Position numbers and translations under genes: made by a program
Source of the DNA: an uncultured Porphyromonadaceae bacterium
GTDB taxonomy: Bacteria > Bacteroidota > Bacteroidia > Bacteroidales > Muribaculaceae
Reading direction: 5' to 3'
Assembly (NCBI GenBank): GCA_902470475.1
Contig: CABRGT010000004.1
Coordinates: 1 to 64,000, forward strand
Length of the DNA stretch: 64,000 bases
Notes under the pieces: model-generated
The model's input: only the letters and a program-made list of their open reading frames with translations
Told to the model about the DNA's origin: nothing
Database searches by the model: none
In this document: positions 51,105-59,811 of the stretch, piece after piece
Layout of the letters: each line of letters opens with the position of its first letter
Numbering within the stretch: the stretch's first letter is position 1

Positions 51105-51440
51105 TCAATCGAGGTTAGCGCGGTCCTTCGACGGATTGCGATAATAGAGCTTGCCCTCGACGTATTCCTGTGTCGCGATGAGAGTCGGCTTAGGCAGTTT
51201 CTCGTAATAGCGCGAGATTTCGATCTGCTCGCGGTTCTCGCTCACTTCCTCGAGATTGTCATTGAGCGAAGCGAATTCCTGGAGCTTCTTCTCAAGGTCG
51301 TGGCGCATTTCGCCTGCGATCTGGTTGGCTCGCTTGGCAATGATGCTGACGGTCTCGTAGATATTGCCGGTAGGCTCGGCCATTTCCACCAGGTCGCGGG
51401 TGACGGTGTTCAGCGGTGCGTTTGATTTCTTGTAGTCCAT
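51105..51440 (-). CDS. rpoZ: RNA polymerase subunit omega (Rpb6 type)
   Basis: The 111-residue protein contains the omega/Rpb6 core (NIYETVSIIAKRANQIAGEM, residues 26-45) and a longer C terminus than E. coli RpoZ, as is usual in Bacteroidota. It assists RNA polymerase assembly. It lies 8 bases after bamD on the same strand and is probably in one operon with it; rpsO follows after its own promoter. Confidence 0.85.
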   Translation of the reverse strand: MDYKKSNAPLNTVTRDLVEMAEPTGNIYETVSIIAKRANQIAGEMRHDLEKKLQEFASLNDNLEEVSENREQIEISRYYEKLPKPTLIATQEYVEGKLYYRNPSKDRANLD

Positions 51441-51448
51441 TGTTATAA

Positions 51449-52258
51449 TTAGTCGTGAACGTATTTTTGTGCAATTCTGTAGATATCCTCGGCCTCGTCG
51501 CGGTTGGGACTGTCGGGATAGTTGTTGATGAACGAGAAATACTCATCGACAACCTCACGGAAACGGTCGGCCTTGCGTTCGTCGATACTCTGGTCGGCCT
51601 CCTGAAAGCGGGCCTTCAGGATCAGAAGCTCGAGATCTTCCTTGTATTTCGAATACGGATAATCGCGGACGGCGTTCTGGGCGACGATGATACAACTTTC
51701 GTAGTTGTTGCCCATGTAGTTGCCGAGATTGTAGTAGAGCTGGGCATTCTGCAGCTGCTTTAGCGTCAGCTTGTCCTGAAGCTCGAAAATCGCGCTCTGG
51801 GCCATAGGCACCTTATCGCTGCGGGGAAAGAAGTCAAGGAAAGCCTGCAGTTCCTCGATGCCCTGGATGGTGGTCGACTGGTCGAGCTGAGGATCAGGTG
51901 AATCAAGATAATAACCATACCCGCAGTAGAAGCGGGCCGGCTCCACGTACTTGCCTTTCGGATAACGGGTGTAATAACTCTTGAAGTATGCGCCGGAACT
52001 GATATAGTCCTTATTCTCGTAATTGCTCAGACCAAGCAGATACAGAGCCTCCTCAGCCTTGTCCGTGCCCTTGAACACTGTGCTGCACTCCTTGAACAGC
52101 GTCGCAGCCTGCACGTATCGCTTTTGGGCGAAAGCTTCCTTGGCAAACTCGAACTTATAGTTGTAATCGTTGCTCTTGAGTGCGCGCTGGTATTCACCGC
52201 ACGACGTCAGGGCAAGACCGACCAACAGAAATAATATGTATCTGCGCATAAATGTCAT
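51449..52258 (-). CDS. bamD: outer-membrane assembly lipoprotein BamD
   Basis: The 269-residue lipoprotein of the BAM complex binds BamA and substrate C termini. The lipobox is LTSC, followed by GEYQRALKSNDYNYKFEFAKE, the usual N-terminal TPR, and four or five TPR helices. ATG at 52258 or at 52249 (MRRYILF) are both usable. The bamD-rpoZ pairing is conserved in Bacteroidales and ties envelope assembly to the transcription machinery genes. Confidence 0.9.
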   Translation of the reverse strand: MTFMRRYILFLLVGLALTSCGEYQRALKSNDYNYKFEFAKEAFAQKRYVQAATLFKECSTVFKGTDKAEEALYLLGLSNYENKDYISSGAYFKSYYTRYPKGKYVEPARFYCGYGYYLDSPDPQLDQSTTIQGIEELQAFLDFFPRSDKVPMAQSAIFELQDKLTLKQLQNAQLYYNLGNYMGNNYESCIIVAQNAVRDYPYSKYKEDLELLILKARFQEADQSIDERKADRFREVVDEYFSFINNYPDSPNRDEAEDIYRIAQKYVHD

Positions 52259-52277
52259 TCAAGCATATTTGAACACG

Positions 52278-52307
52278 CAAAGTTACGAAATTTTAGCGGA
52301 CAAACAA
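52278..52307 (-). promoter_or_regulatory. promoter of bamD-rpoZ
   Basis: On the minus strand, TTG (plus caa at 52305-52307) and TAACTTTG (plus CAAAGTTA at 52278-52285) are 19 bases apart. The leader is 10-20 bases. Confidence 0.65.
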
Positions 52308-52370
52308 GCGGACCATCCACAAACCCGGAGAATCTTCACAAATTTTAAGTATCCCGACCGCCACCAAAAC

Positions 52371-52403
52371 CAAAAAGAGGCTGTCAGAATTCTGACAGCC
52401 TCT
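52371..52403 (-). terminator. terminator of the tRNA-Pro transcript
   Basis: A perfect 28-base palindrome (52376-52403, agaggctgtc through gacagcctct, EcoRI-type gaattc at its centre) is followed on the minus strand by ttttggttttgg. It separates the tRNA from the bamD promoter. Confidence 0.85.
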
Positions 52404-52417
52404 GGCTTTTGACTTAG

Positions 52418-52491
52418 TCGGGGTGACTAGACTCGAACTAGCGACCTCACGCCCCCCAGACGCGTACTCTAACCAACTGAGCTACACCCCG
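52418..52491 (-). tRNA. tRNA-Pro (anticodon GGG)
   Basis: This 74-nt tRNA folds into a cloverleaf: acceptor CGGGGTG/CACCCCG, D stem GCTC/GAGT, anticodon stem CGCGT/GCGTG with loop CTGGGGG (anticodon GGG), and T arm GCTAG-TTCGAGT-CTAGT. The discriminator is A and CCA is not encoded. It has its own promoter and terminator. Confidence 0.95.
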
Positions 52492-52511
52492 TGTCTTTCT
52501 CAAAAGCGATG

Positions 52512-52542
52512 CAAAGTTACGCCTTATTTTTGAGTCGTGCAA
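52512..52542 (-). promoter_or_regulatory. promoter of tRNA-Pro
   Basis: On the minus strand, TTG (plus caa at 52540-52542) and TAACTTTG (plus CAAAGTTA at 52512-52519) are 20 bases apart, about 20 bases before the mature 5' end. Confidence 0.65.
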
Positions 52543-52634
52543 GTTTTCGGGACATTTTTTTTGAAAAAATTTCACTGAACAATTTTCACATTATTATATA
52601 TAGGGATTTGACACGATTATTGATACTTTTTTCG

Positions 52635-52642
52635 TATCTTTG
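52635..52642 (+). promoter_or_regulatory. -7 element of gyrB
   Basis: TATCTTTG is an exact TAnnTTTG match, 29 bases before the ATG. TTTG at 52607-52610 is the nearest -33 candidate, with a longer spacing of 24 bases. Confidence 0.5.
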
Positions 52643-52671
52643 CAGTGTAAAAATATAGTAAAACAATCGAT

Positions 52672-54603
52672 ATGTCAGAAATCACTGAGAATTACGACGC
52701 TAATAAAATCCAGGTCCTGGAAGGTCTGGAAGCCGTGCGCAAGCGCCCGGCCATGTACATTGGCGACATCTCGGCCAAAGGCCTCCATCATCTCGTCTAC
52801 GAAGTCGTGGACAACTCCATCGACGAGGCCCTTGCAGGTTATGCAAAGAATATAAGTGTCACTATCAACGAAGATAATTCGATCACCGTCGTCGACGACG
52901 GACGCGGCATCCCCGTGGACATGCACGAGAAGGAGCACAAGAGCGCCCTCGAAGTCGTGCTGACCGTGCTCCATGCCGGCGGCAAGTTCGACAAAAGCAA
53001 CTACAAGGTATCGGGCGGATTGCACGGCGTAGGCGTATCCTGCGTCAACGCCCTGTCGACTTACCTCCGTGCCGAAGTGCACCGCAACGGCAAAGCCTAC
53101 ATGCAGGAATACTCCTGCGGCAAGCCCACTTCGGAACTTCAGATAATCGGCGAAAGCAGCCATACGGGCACCATGATCACCTTCAAGCCCGACGGCTCGA
53201 TATTCACGGTCACCGAATACGACTTCCCCACCCTTGCCACGCGCCTGCGCCACCTGGCTTTCCTCAACGCCGGCATCAAACTGAGCCTGACTGACTTGCG
53301 CGTACGCGACGATAAAGGCGAGCCACTCTCCGAGACTTTCTACTCCGGTACGGGCCTGCGCGACTTTGTCGAATATATCGACTCGAACAAGGAATCTCTG
53401 ATCGACGACGTAATCCACCTCAACACCGAGCGACAGGGTGTGCCGGTCGAAGTGGCCCTTACGTATAACAACACCTACAACGAAAACATATATTCGTTCG
53501 TCAACAACATCAACACCATCGAGGGCGGCACGCACCTCACAGGCTTCCGCCGCGGCCTGACGCTGACCCTGAAGAAATACGCCGAAGACAACAACCTGCT
53601 GAAGAATGCCAAAGTCGAGATCGCCAGCGATGACTTCCGCGAAGGCCTGACGGCCGTTATTTCCGTCAAGGTGCTCGAGCCACAGTTCGAGGGACAGACA
53701 AAGACGAAACTCGGCAACAACGAAGTGATGGGCGCCGTGCAGACCGCCGTATCCGACGCGCTGAAAGTTTATCTCGAAGAGCACCCGAAAGAAGCCCGCA
53801 AGATCGTGGACAAGGTAGTGCTTGCCGCCCAGGCACGTCACGCCGCCCGCAACGCCCGCGAGAAAGTGCTGCGCAAGTCGCCCCTGTGGAGCGGCGGCCT
53901 CCCCGGCAAGCTCGCCGACTGCTCGTCGCGCACGGCCGAGGACTGCGAGATCTTCATTGTCGAGGGTGACTCGGCAGGCGGTACCGCCAAGAAAGGCCGC
54001 AACCGCCAGTTCCAGGCCATCCTGCCGCTGCGAGGCAAGATCCTCAACGTGGAGAAGGCCATGAAGCACCGCATACTTGAGAACGAGGAGATCACCAACC
54101 TGTTCCGCGCGCTGCGTGTCACCATCGGCACACCGGACGACCCGGAGGCCATCAATCTTTCCAAGCTGGCCTACCACAAGATCATCATCATGACCGATGC
54201 CGACGTCGACGGCGCTCACATCGCCACACTTCTGATGACATTCTTCTTCCGCCGCATGCGTCCTGTCATCGAGCAGGGGTATCTCTATCTGGCCACTCCA
54301 CCGCTGTACAAATGCAAGTGCGGCAAGGCCGAGGATTATTGCTGGACCGACCAGCAGGTTCAAGCCTTCATCGACAGCCATGCAGGAAAGACGACCGTAT
54401 CGCGCTACAAAGGTCTCGGCGAGATGAGTGACGTCGAACTCCGCGACACAACCATGAGCCCCGAGCACCGCATCCTGAAACAGGTCAACATAAGCGACGC
54501 CGCCGAAGCCGACCGGATATTCTCGATGCTGATGGGCGAAGACGTCGGACCACGACGCGACTTCATCGAATCAAACGCCACATACGCCAACATCGATGCC
54601 TGA
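52672..54603 (+). CDS. gyrB: DNA gyrase subunit B
   Basis: This 643-residue ATPase subunit of gyrase introduces negative supercoils together with GyrA. The GHKL ATPase domain shows RKRPAMYIG, VVDNSIDEA, DDGRGIPVD and the glycine loop near KVSGGLHGVGVS. The TOPRIM domain shows EGDSAGG (431-437), PLRGKILNVEKA and the metal DADVDGAHI. The C-terminal KGLGEM is present. The length is that of compact GyrB without the E. coli insertion. Members called ParE are similar, but the sequence favours GyrB. Confidence 0.95.
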   Translation: MSEITENYDANKIQVLEGLEAVRKRPAMYIGDISAKGLHHLVYEVVDNSIDEALAGYAKNISVTINEDNSITVVDDGRGIPVDMHEKEHKSALEVVLTVLHAGGKFDKSNYKVSGGLHGVGVSCVNALSTYLRAEVHRNGKAYMQEYSCGKPTSELQIIGESSHTGTMITFKPDGSIFTVTEYDFPTLATRLRHLAFLNAGIKLSLTDLRVRDDKGEPLSETFYSGTGLRDFVEYIDSNKESLIDDVIHLNTERQGVPVEVALTYNNTYNENIYSFVNNINTIEGGTHLTGFRRGLTLTLKKYAEDNNLLKNAKVEIASDDFREGLTAVISVKVLEPQFEGQTKTKLGNNEVMGAVQTAVSDALKVYLEEHPKEARKIVDKVVLAAQARHAARNAREKVLRKSPLWSGGLPGKLADCSSRTAEDCEIFIVEGDSAGGTAKKGRNRQFQAILPLRGKILNVEKAMKHRILENEEITNLFRALRVTIGTPDDPEAINLSKLAYHKIIIMTDADVDGAHIATLLMTFFFRRMRPVIEQGYLYLATPPLYKCKCGKAEDYCWTDQQVQAFIDSHAGKTTVSRYKGLGEMSDVELRDTTMSPEHRILKQVNISDAAEADRIFSMLMGEDVGPRRDFIESNATYANIDA

Positions 54604-54610
54604 CATACCG

Positions 54611-54639
54611 GCGCCCGGCCCCTACCGGCCGGGCGCTTT
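54611..54639 (+). terminator. hairpin after gyrB
   Basis: A perfect 10-bp stem (gcgcccggcc 54611-54620, ggccgggcgc 54627-54636) is followed by a short ttt. It is a strong stem with a weak tail. Confidence 0.6.
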
Positions 54640-54773
54640 GATTAGACGGCCCAGGAGCCGAACAAAGAGCCTGCCATCAACGTTATAAATTATGCAGACA
54701 CGCTACTGCACAGCACTACTGCAATCAATCTCAGCTGACTAAGACACTATTTTCATATCCTCCCATCACAGTT

Positions 54774-57041
54774 ATGGCAAAGACTAAGAAAACATCAACC
54801 GACACAAACGCCCTGCGGGCCGCAGTCGATCAATACATAGCCAATCCATCAGTCAAGACATTCAACTACAAACAGGTATCCGCCGCCATCGGCGTCTCAG
54901 CCCCGCAGCAGCTCCGCAGCGTAGCGATGTATCTGGCCGAAATGGCCTACGACGGTGACCTGATAGAAGTGGCCCCCGGCAAATATAAGACCCCAAGCCA
55001 CAGCATAGCGGCCACAGGTACATTTGTCCGGCTCCGCAACGGCAAGAACTCAGTGATTATCGACGACGACGGAGAAGCCATCTTCGTGGCCGAGCGAAAC
55101 TCGATGCACGCTCTCAACGGCGACCGCGTCGCCGTAACCATAGCCGCGCGCGTCAAGGGCCGCGAGCCCGAAGCCGTGGTCAATGAAATAATCGAGAAAA
55201 AAGACCAGACATTCATAGGCACCCTGCGGGTCGACAAGCATTTCGCGACCTTCACCCCCGATTCGAAATATCTGGCAACAGACATATTGATTCCCCGTCC
55301 ACGTCTCAAGGGTGGCCAGACCGGCGACAAAGCCGTCGCCCGCATCACCGACTGGCCGGCCGACTCCAACAATCCGCGCGGCGAGATCATCGACGTGCTG
55401 GGCAAAGCAGGTGAGAACGATGCCGAGATACATGCCATCCTGGCCGAATTCGGACTGCCGTACAAATACCCCGAAGCCGTAGAGAAAGCCGCCGACAAAA
55501 TCGGCGCCGGCATCACCGACGAGGAAGTGGCACGGCGCGAGGACCTGCGCGGCGTCACCACATTCACTATCGACCCCAAGGACGCCAAGGATTTCGACGA
55601 CGCATTGTCGATCCGGAAACTCGGCAACGGCAACTGGGAGATCGGCGTACACATAGCCGACGTGACCCACTACGTGCGCCCCGACACGATCATTGACCGC
55701 GAGGCCGAGGACCGTGCCACATCAGTATATCTGGTCGACCGCGTGGTGCCGATGCTGCCCGAACATCTGAGCAACGGCATCTGCTCGCTCCGCCCCGACG
55801 AGGACAAGCTCACTTTCTCGGTCATCTTCGAGATGAACGACAAGGCAAAAGTCCTAAACAGCCGCATCGTGCGCACTGTCACCCGCTCAATCCGCCGATT
55901 CGCCTACGAGGAAGCGCAGGAAGTGATCGAGACAGGGAAGGGCGATCTGGTCGAAGAGATACAGACTCTCGACCGCCTGGCCAAGATTCTGCGCGCCGAA
56001 CGTTACGAAAACGGATCAGTGGAATTCGACCGTGCCGAGGTCCGCTTCGATATAGACGAGAACGGCCATCCGACCGGCGTATACTTCAAGGAATCCAAGG
56101 ACGCCAACAAACTCATCGAGGAATTCATGCTGCTGGCCAACCGCACCGTGGCCACCTTCATAGGCAAAGCATCAGGCAAGAAGAAACCAAAGGCTTTCGT
56201 ATATCGAGTGCACGACATGCCCGATCCTGACAAACTCAGCGATCTGGCGTCACTGGCCAAGACGTTCGGCTATCGCCTGCGCACGTCGGGTTCGTCGCGC
56301 GACGTCAACAAATCGATCAACCGCATGCTCGGCGACGTCAAGGGCAAAGGAGAGGAAAATTTCCTGTCGACCCTTGCCATCCGCTCGATGGCCAAGGCAA
56401 TATACACTACGACCAATATCGGCCACTACGGACTCGGATTCGACTATTACACCCACTTCACCTCGCCTATCCGCCGCTATCCCGACATGATGGTACACCG
56501 CCTGCTCGACCGCTACATCAGAGGCGGACGATCAGTCAACGTAGATAAGCTCGAGGAAGAATGCAAGCATTCGTCCGACCAGGAACAGCTGGCCGCAAAC
56601 GCCGAACGCGCGTCGATCAAATACAAGCAGGTAGAGTACATGAACGACCACCTCGGCGAAGTATATGACGGTGTCATATCCGGCGTGACCGAATGGGGGC
56701 TTTACGTCGAGCTCGACGCCAACAAATGCGAGGGTCTCGTACCGGTGCGCGATCTTGCCGACGACTACTATGACTTCGACGAACGCAATTACTGCCTTGT
56801 CGGACGCCGTCACAACAACCGCTACAGACTCGGCGACAAAGTACAGGTGCAGGTTGCGCGCTGCAATCTCGACCGGAAGCAGCTCGACTTCGTCATCGTC
56901 GACGAAAAACACCCGCCCAAGTCACTCAAGGATCTCAACAGCATGGCCGCCATCGCGGCTTCACGTCTGCAGAAACCACAGCAACGTCAGAAGCAGTCCA
57001 AAAAAGGCCGCTCGCAGCGCAAAGGAAAACAACGCAAATGA
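54774..57041 (+). CDS. rnr: ribonuclease R
   Basis: The 755-residue 3'-5' exoribonuclease degrades structured RNA. It has an N-terminal helix-turn-helix-like domain (about 10-70), cold-shock domains (about 75-230), the RNB catalytic domain with DAKDFDDA (270-277) and a C-terminal S1 domain (YDGVISGVTEWGLYVEL, about 640-720). A basic tail (RQKQSKKGRSQRKGKQRK) ends the protein. Its TGA overlaps the folB start (ATGA). Confidence 0.94.
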   Translation: MAKTKKTSTDTNALRAAVDQYIANPSVKTFNYKQVSAAIGVSAPQQLRSVAMYLAEMAYDGDLIEVAPGKYKTPSHSIAATGTFVRLRNGKNSVIIDDDGEAIFVAERNSMHALNGDRVAVTIAARVKGREPEAVVNEIIEKKDQTFIGTLRVDKHFATFTPDSKYLATDILIPRPRLKGGQTGDKAVARITDWPADSNNPRGEIIDVLGKAGENDAEIHAILAEFGLPYKYPEAVEKAADKIGAGITDEEVARREDLRGVTTFTIDPKDAKDFDDALSIRKLGNGNWEIGVHIADVTHYVRPDTIIDREAEDRATSVYLVDRVVPMLPEHLSNGICSLRPDEDKLTFSVIFEMNDKAKVLNSRIVRTVTRSIRRFAYEEAQEVIETGKGDLVEEIQTLDRLAKILRAERYENGSVEFDRAEVRFDIDENGHPTGVYFKESKDANKLIEEFMLLANRTVATFIGKASGKKKPKAFVYRVHDMPDPDKLSDLASLAKTFGYRLRTSGSSRDVNKSINRMLGDVKGKGEENFLSTLAIRSMAKAIYTTTNIGHYGLGFDYYTHFTSPIRRYPDMMVHRLLDRYIRGGRSVNVDKLEEECKHSSDQEQLAANAERASIKYKQVEYMNDHLGEVYDGVISGVTEWGLYVELDANKCEGLVPVRDLADDYYDFDERNYCLVGRRHNNRYRLGDKVQVQVARCNLDRKQLDFVIVDEKHPPKSLKDLNSMAAIAASRLQKPQQRQKQSKKGRSQRKGKQRK

Positions 57042-57394
57042 CAGCCACATATATCGATATCACCGGCCTGCAGGTTTACGCCCCCGTAGGGGTCGACGGA
57101 CAGGAACGCCGCATAGGCAACCGGTTCGAGATCTCGGCCCGCTTGTATTATGACGCCTCCGAAGCCATGCGCACCGACGACCTCGCTTCGGCGCTGAACT
57201 ATGCCGATGTCACCCGCGCCATTTTGGCCGAATGTAATACCGAAGCCATGCTTATCGAACATCTGGCATGGAGGATCCAGCGGGCAGTCGTGGCGGCATT
57301 CCCTCGGATAACAGCCGGACGCCTGACTGTAACCAAGCTGCATCCGCCAATCCCGGCCCCTACCCCTACGGTGTCCTTCACCTGTGAATGGTAA
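57038..57394 (+). CDS. folB: dihydroneopterin aldolase
   Basis: The 118-residue enzyme of folate synthesis cleaves 7,8-dihydroneopterin to 6-hydroxymethyl-dihydropterin and glycolaldehyde. It carries the family patterns ITGLQVYAPVGV at the start, LNYADVTRAI and the Glu/Lys positions IEHLAWRI and VTKLHPPIP. It is translationally coupled to rnr (4-base overlap). Confidence 0.9.
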   Translation: MTATYIDITGLQVYAPVGVDGQERRIGNRFEISARLYYDASEAMRTDDLASALNYADVTRAILAECNTEAMLIEHLAWRIQRAVVAAFPRITAGRLTVTKLHPPIPAPTPTVSFTCEW

Positions 57395-57438
57395 TATCCG
57401 ATACGCTTTTGAACTTTATAAGCCAACAATCAGTTATT

Positions 57439-58086
57439 ATGAGACAATTAATCATTTTACTGACAGCATTAGCTATGACAATAACCGACACAATGGCTCA
57501 GACTGTGCTTCCGGCGCCTACACACGCCGGCGACGGCATGAGCCTCGACGACGCACTGCAGCAGCGCCACAGCATCCGTGAATATGACCCGTCCCGCGCG
57601 ATCGACCTTCAGACCCTCTCGAATCTGCTATGGTCGGCAGCCGGGATCAACCGCGCGGAGACAAACATGCGTACCAATCCGACCGCGCTGAATTCACAGG
57701 AAATCGATCTCTACGTATTCAGCGCCGACGGCGTCTCGCTCTACGATTTCAAGAACAACGCCCTCGTGACAGTTGCCGAAGGAGACCACCGGCAACTGCT
57801 CACAGGACTGCCGGGCGGCTTCAGTCAGGACTTCGTCCTCGACGCCCCAGTATCAGTCGTGATGATCATAAATCTCAACAAATTCGAGATCCCGGCCGAC
57901 AAAGGGCTGCTGATGGGATTTACCGATGCCGGCATCGTGAGCCAGAACATCAACCTGTTCTGCGCTGCAAACGGCCTTGCGACAGTACCCCGCGCCACAA
58001 TGGATAGCGATGAGATACGGCGACTGCTCGGCCTCGATGAGCATTACGTACCGGCCCTGAACAATCCCGTCGGCTACGCGAAATAA
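57439..58086 (+). CDS. exported SagB/nitroreductase-family protein
   Basis: The 215-residue protein has a signal peptide (about 1-20, ending TMAQ) and a nitroreductase fold: RHSIREYD (FMN-contact region), LSNLLWSAAGINR and the C-terminal NPVGYAK. Members bind FMN and reduce nitro compounds or, in SagB-type proteins, oxidise azolines in peptide modification. Export is unusual for a flavoenzyme but recurrent in Bacteroidota. The start at 57439 gives a clean signal peptide; a longer in-frame ATG at 57388 overlaps folB. Confidence 0.8.
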   Translation: MRQLIILLTALAMTITDTMAQTVLPAPTHAGDGMSLDDALQQRHSIREYDPSRAIDLQTLSNLLWSAAGINRAETNMRTNPTALNSQEIDLYVFSADGVSLYDFKNNALVTVAEGDHRQLLTGLPGGFSQDFVLDAPVSVVMIINLNKFEIPADKGLLMGFTDAGIVSQNINLFCAANGLATVPRATMDSDEIRRLLGLDEHYVPALNNPVGYAK

Positions 58087-58101
58087 CAATTCACCCCATA
58101 T

Positions 58102-58147
58102 ATACAGATTCCCGCCCAATGGTTTTCCATCGGGCGGGAATCTGTAT
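58102..58147. terminator. long bidirectional hairpin between nitroreductase and TonB genes
   Basis: A 21-bp stem with one mismatch (arms 58102-58122 and 58127-58147) closes on a TTTT loop. It fills nearly the whole gap between two converging genes. T-tracts outside the stem are absent, so length and strength of the stem are its main features. Confidence 0.7.
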
Positions 58148-58159
58148 TACGGCAGGATA

Positions 58160-58609
58160 CTAATCGCGAGCCTCATACTCCTCGCTACGAAATATAATCG
58201 GCAATATATATTTGATTCGAACCGGCATGTCATTCACATATCCAGGCGTCCAGTCCGGCATGGATTCGATTAAGCGCACGACTTCTCTGTCGAGCGGAGT
58301 GAATCTACAGCCTTGAATAATTTCGATATTTTCGATTTTACCGGCACCACTGATTTCAAACTGCGCAATTATTCTAAAAGATCCTCTTATGTCAACTGTA
58401 GAAGCCGGGTAATTCATATTTTCGGCAAGCCAACGGTACATTGCCTCTTCTCCGCCGGGAAACTGCGGTTTGACATCAACATCCTTCACCGCATATATCG
58501 TCGTGTCAGAAACCACAACGAGCTGTTCGGCAACACTTTCCGAAGGAACAGACATCTGCGCGAAAGCGGCTGACGCAAACACCAGCCACAACCACGCAAT
58601 TTTCCTCAT
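58160..58609 (-). CDS. secreted TonB C-terminal domain protein
   Basis: The 149-residue protein starts at ATG 58609 (MRKIAWLWLVF) with a cleavable signal peptide ending AFAQ. After a short linker it consists of a single TonB C-terminal domain (FPGGEEAMYRWLAENMNYP, VVRLIESMPDWTPG). With no membrane anchor it would be a free periplasmic protein, unlike classical TonB. It lies 20 bases downstream of the larger TonB gene and appears to be a duplicate of its C-terminal half. Confidence 0.8.
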   Translation of the reverse strand: MRKIAWLWLVFASAAFAQMSVPSESVAEQLVVVSDTTIYAVKDVDVKPQFPGGEEAMYRWLAENMNYPASTVDIRGSFRIIAQFEISGAGKIENIEIIQGCRFTPLDREVVRLIESMPDWTPGYVNDMPVRIKYILPIIFRSEEYEARD

Positions 58610-58629
58610 TCCGGCCAAGCGTAGCACTA

Positions 58630-59640
58630 TCAGTTCTGAAGCTTGAATGTAACCGGCAGCGTATAGGTGACCGTGACAGGCTGCCCGTTGTTTCGGCCGG
58701 GCGACCATTTCGGCATTGCCTTTACAATACGAATAGCCTCTTTATCAAGGGCCGGGTGGCGGCCACGTGCGATCTTGACGTTTTTTATTGATCCATCTTT
58801 TTGCACATCAAAAGTCACTACGACACGACCCTGTACGCCTTCCTCAGCAGCCTGGGTCGGATAATTGATATGTTCGGCCAACCATTTGTACATGGCTGCG
58901 TCACCTCCGGGAAACGAGGGCTTCTGCTCTACCATAGCCAGAGTGTAAACCTTTTCGGGGTCTGAGGCGCGAGGCTGTTCTACAACACCCTGAACCCTGA
59001 CTTCCAATCCATTAATATCATTTGATTCATCAGAAACATCAACCGCCCTGACAGGCTTCTCCTCTTGTGTCCGGATTTCATTATTTCGCGGTTCATCTAC
59101 TATTGCAATCTTCTGTGGAGCTTCTTGCTGTTCTTCAACTTCGATTAAAGGCTGTTCTTCATCAGCCTCATTGTAATATTCGAGAACTTCAACCCGTTGC
59201 GGACGTTCGTATTCATCGAGAGCGGGCAATTCGACCGACTGCCTATCATCTTCATCGTCAATGTGTCGCGGCGAGGAATCTCTGTTCATAAAAAACCAGC
59301 CGGCTGCGCCAGCACCAGCGAGCAGCAACACCACTATAAGTATCGCAAGCCACGGAAAAGGCTTCTTCTTTCGAGGCATCTTCCCGTCGCCTTTGTCGGA
59401 AGTAGTCGCCGGTTTCATACGCTCGGTCGCCTTTGTCTGCAATTCAGCCTGATTCATACGCTGCGTGGCTCGCGTGCTATCGCCGGGCACATCGCTTTTT
59501 TCAGAAGTTTCAGGGGTCCATACCTTGCGCTGAGTGGCACGTGGATCAGCCTGCGCAGATTCTGCCGAGTCAGGAGTCCACACCTTGCGTTGAGTGCGTC
59601 GGGGATCAGGAGCCATCCCCTTGGGATCGTTTTCTGCCAT
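58630..59640 (-). CDS. TonB-family energy transducer with repeated N-terminal tail
   Basis: The 336-residue protein has a cytoplasmic tail (1-92) with four R/K-x-T-Q/E-R motifs, a transmembrane helix (about 97-115), a Glu/Pro-rich periplasmic spacer (120-235) and a TonB C-terminal domain (about 240-336: FPGGDAAMYKWLAEHINYP, GRVVVTFDV, MPKWSPG). TonB couples the proton-motive force to outer-membrane receptors through ExbBD. The 90-residue cytoplasmic tail is much longer than in typical TonB. ExbB and ExbD genes are not adjacent. Confidence 0.85.
   Translation of the reverse strand: MAENDPKGMAPDPRRTQRKVWTPDSAESAQADPRATQRKVWTPETSEKSDVPGDSTRATQRMNQAELQTKATERMKPATTSDKGDGKMPRKKKPFPWLAILIVVLLLAGAGAAGWFFMNRDSSPRHIDDEDDRQSVELPALDEYERPQRVEVLEYYNEADEEQPLIEVEEQQEAPQKIAIVDEPRNNEIRTQEEKPVRAVDVSDESNDINGLEVRVQGVVEQPRASDPEKVYTLAMVEQKPSFPGGDAAMYKWLAEHINYPTQAAEEGVQGRVVVTFDVQKDGSIKNVKIARGRHPALDKEAIRIVKAMPKWSPGRNNGQPVTVTYTLPVTFKLQN
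59488..59607 (-). repeat. tandem 20-residue repeat in the TonB cytoplasmic tail
   Basis: Residues 12-31 and 32-51 are two copies of a 20-residue unit beginning DPR(R/A)TQRKVWTP. Two further degenerate motifs (RATQRM at 58-62 and KATERM at 70-75) follow. The DNA copies have diverged, so the protein motif is what is conserved. Confidence 0.75.
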
Positions 59641-59657
59641 AAAAGTCTAATTTTTCG

Positions 59658-59687
59658 CAAATATAATCATTATAAACGACTTTGCAA
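59658..59687 (-). promoter_or_regulatory. promoter of the TonB pair
   Basis: On the minus strand, TTG (plus caa at 59685-59687) and TATATTTG (plus CAAATATA at 59658-59665) are 19 bases apart. Confidence 0.65.
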
Positions 59688-59748
59688 AGCAAAAAAATCC
59701 CGCATAAGTCCAAAAAATACAAAAACCTTAAATATTCGCTGATAAGTT

Positions 59749-59778
59749 TTGCCAAACCGATATGTTTGATTAATTTTG
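59749..59778 (+). promoter_or_regulatory. promoter of serC-serA
   Basis: TTG at 59749-59751 and TAATTTTG at 59771-59778 are 19 bases apart. It supports the ATG at 59812 as the serC start. Confidence 0.65.
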
Positions 59779-59811
59779 TCATCGGTAACATTAAACCCAA
59801 CTACGAACGGT

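Noticed and set aside
52675..54468. 597-codon open frame on the minus strand opposite gyrB
   Set aside because: It mirrors gyrB almost end to end; G+C-rich third positions create long antisense frames. Its translation has no recognisable motif.
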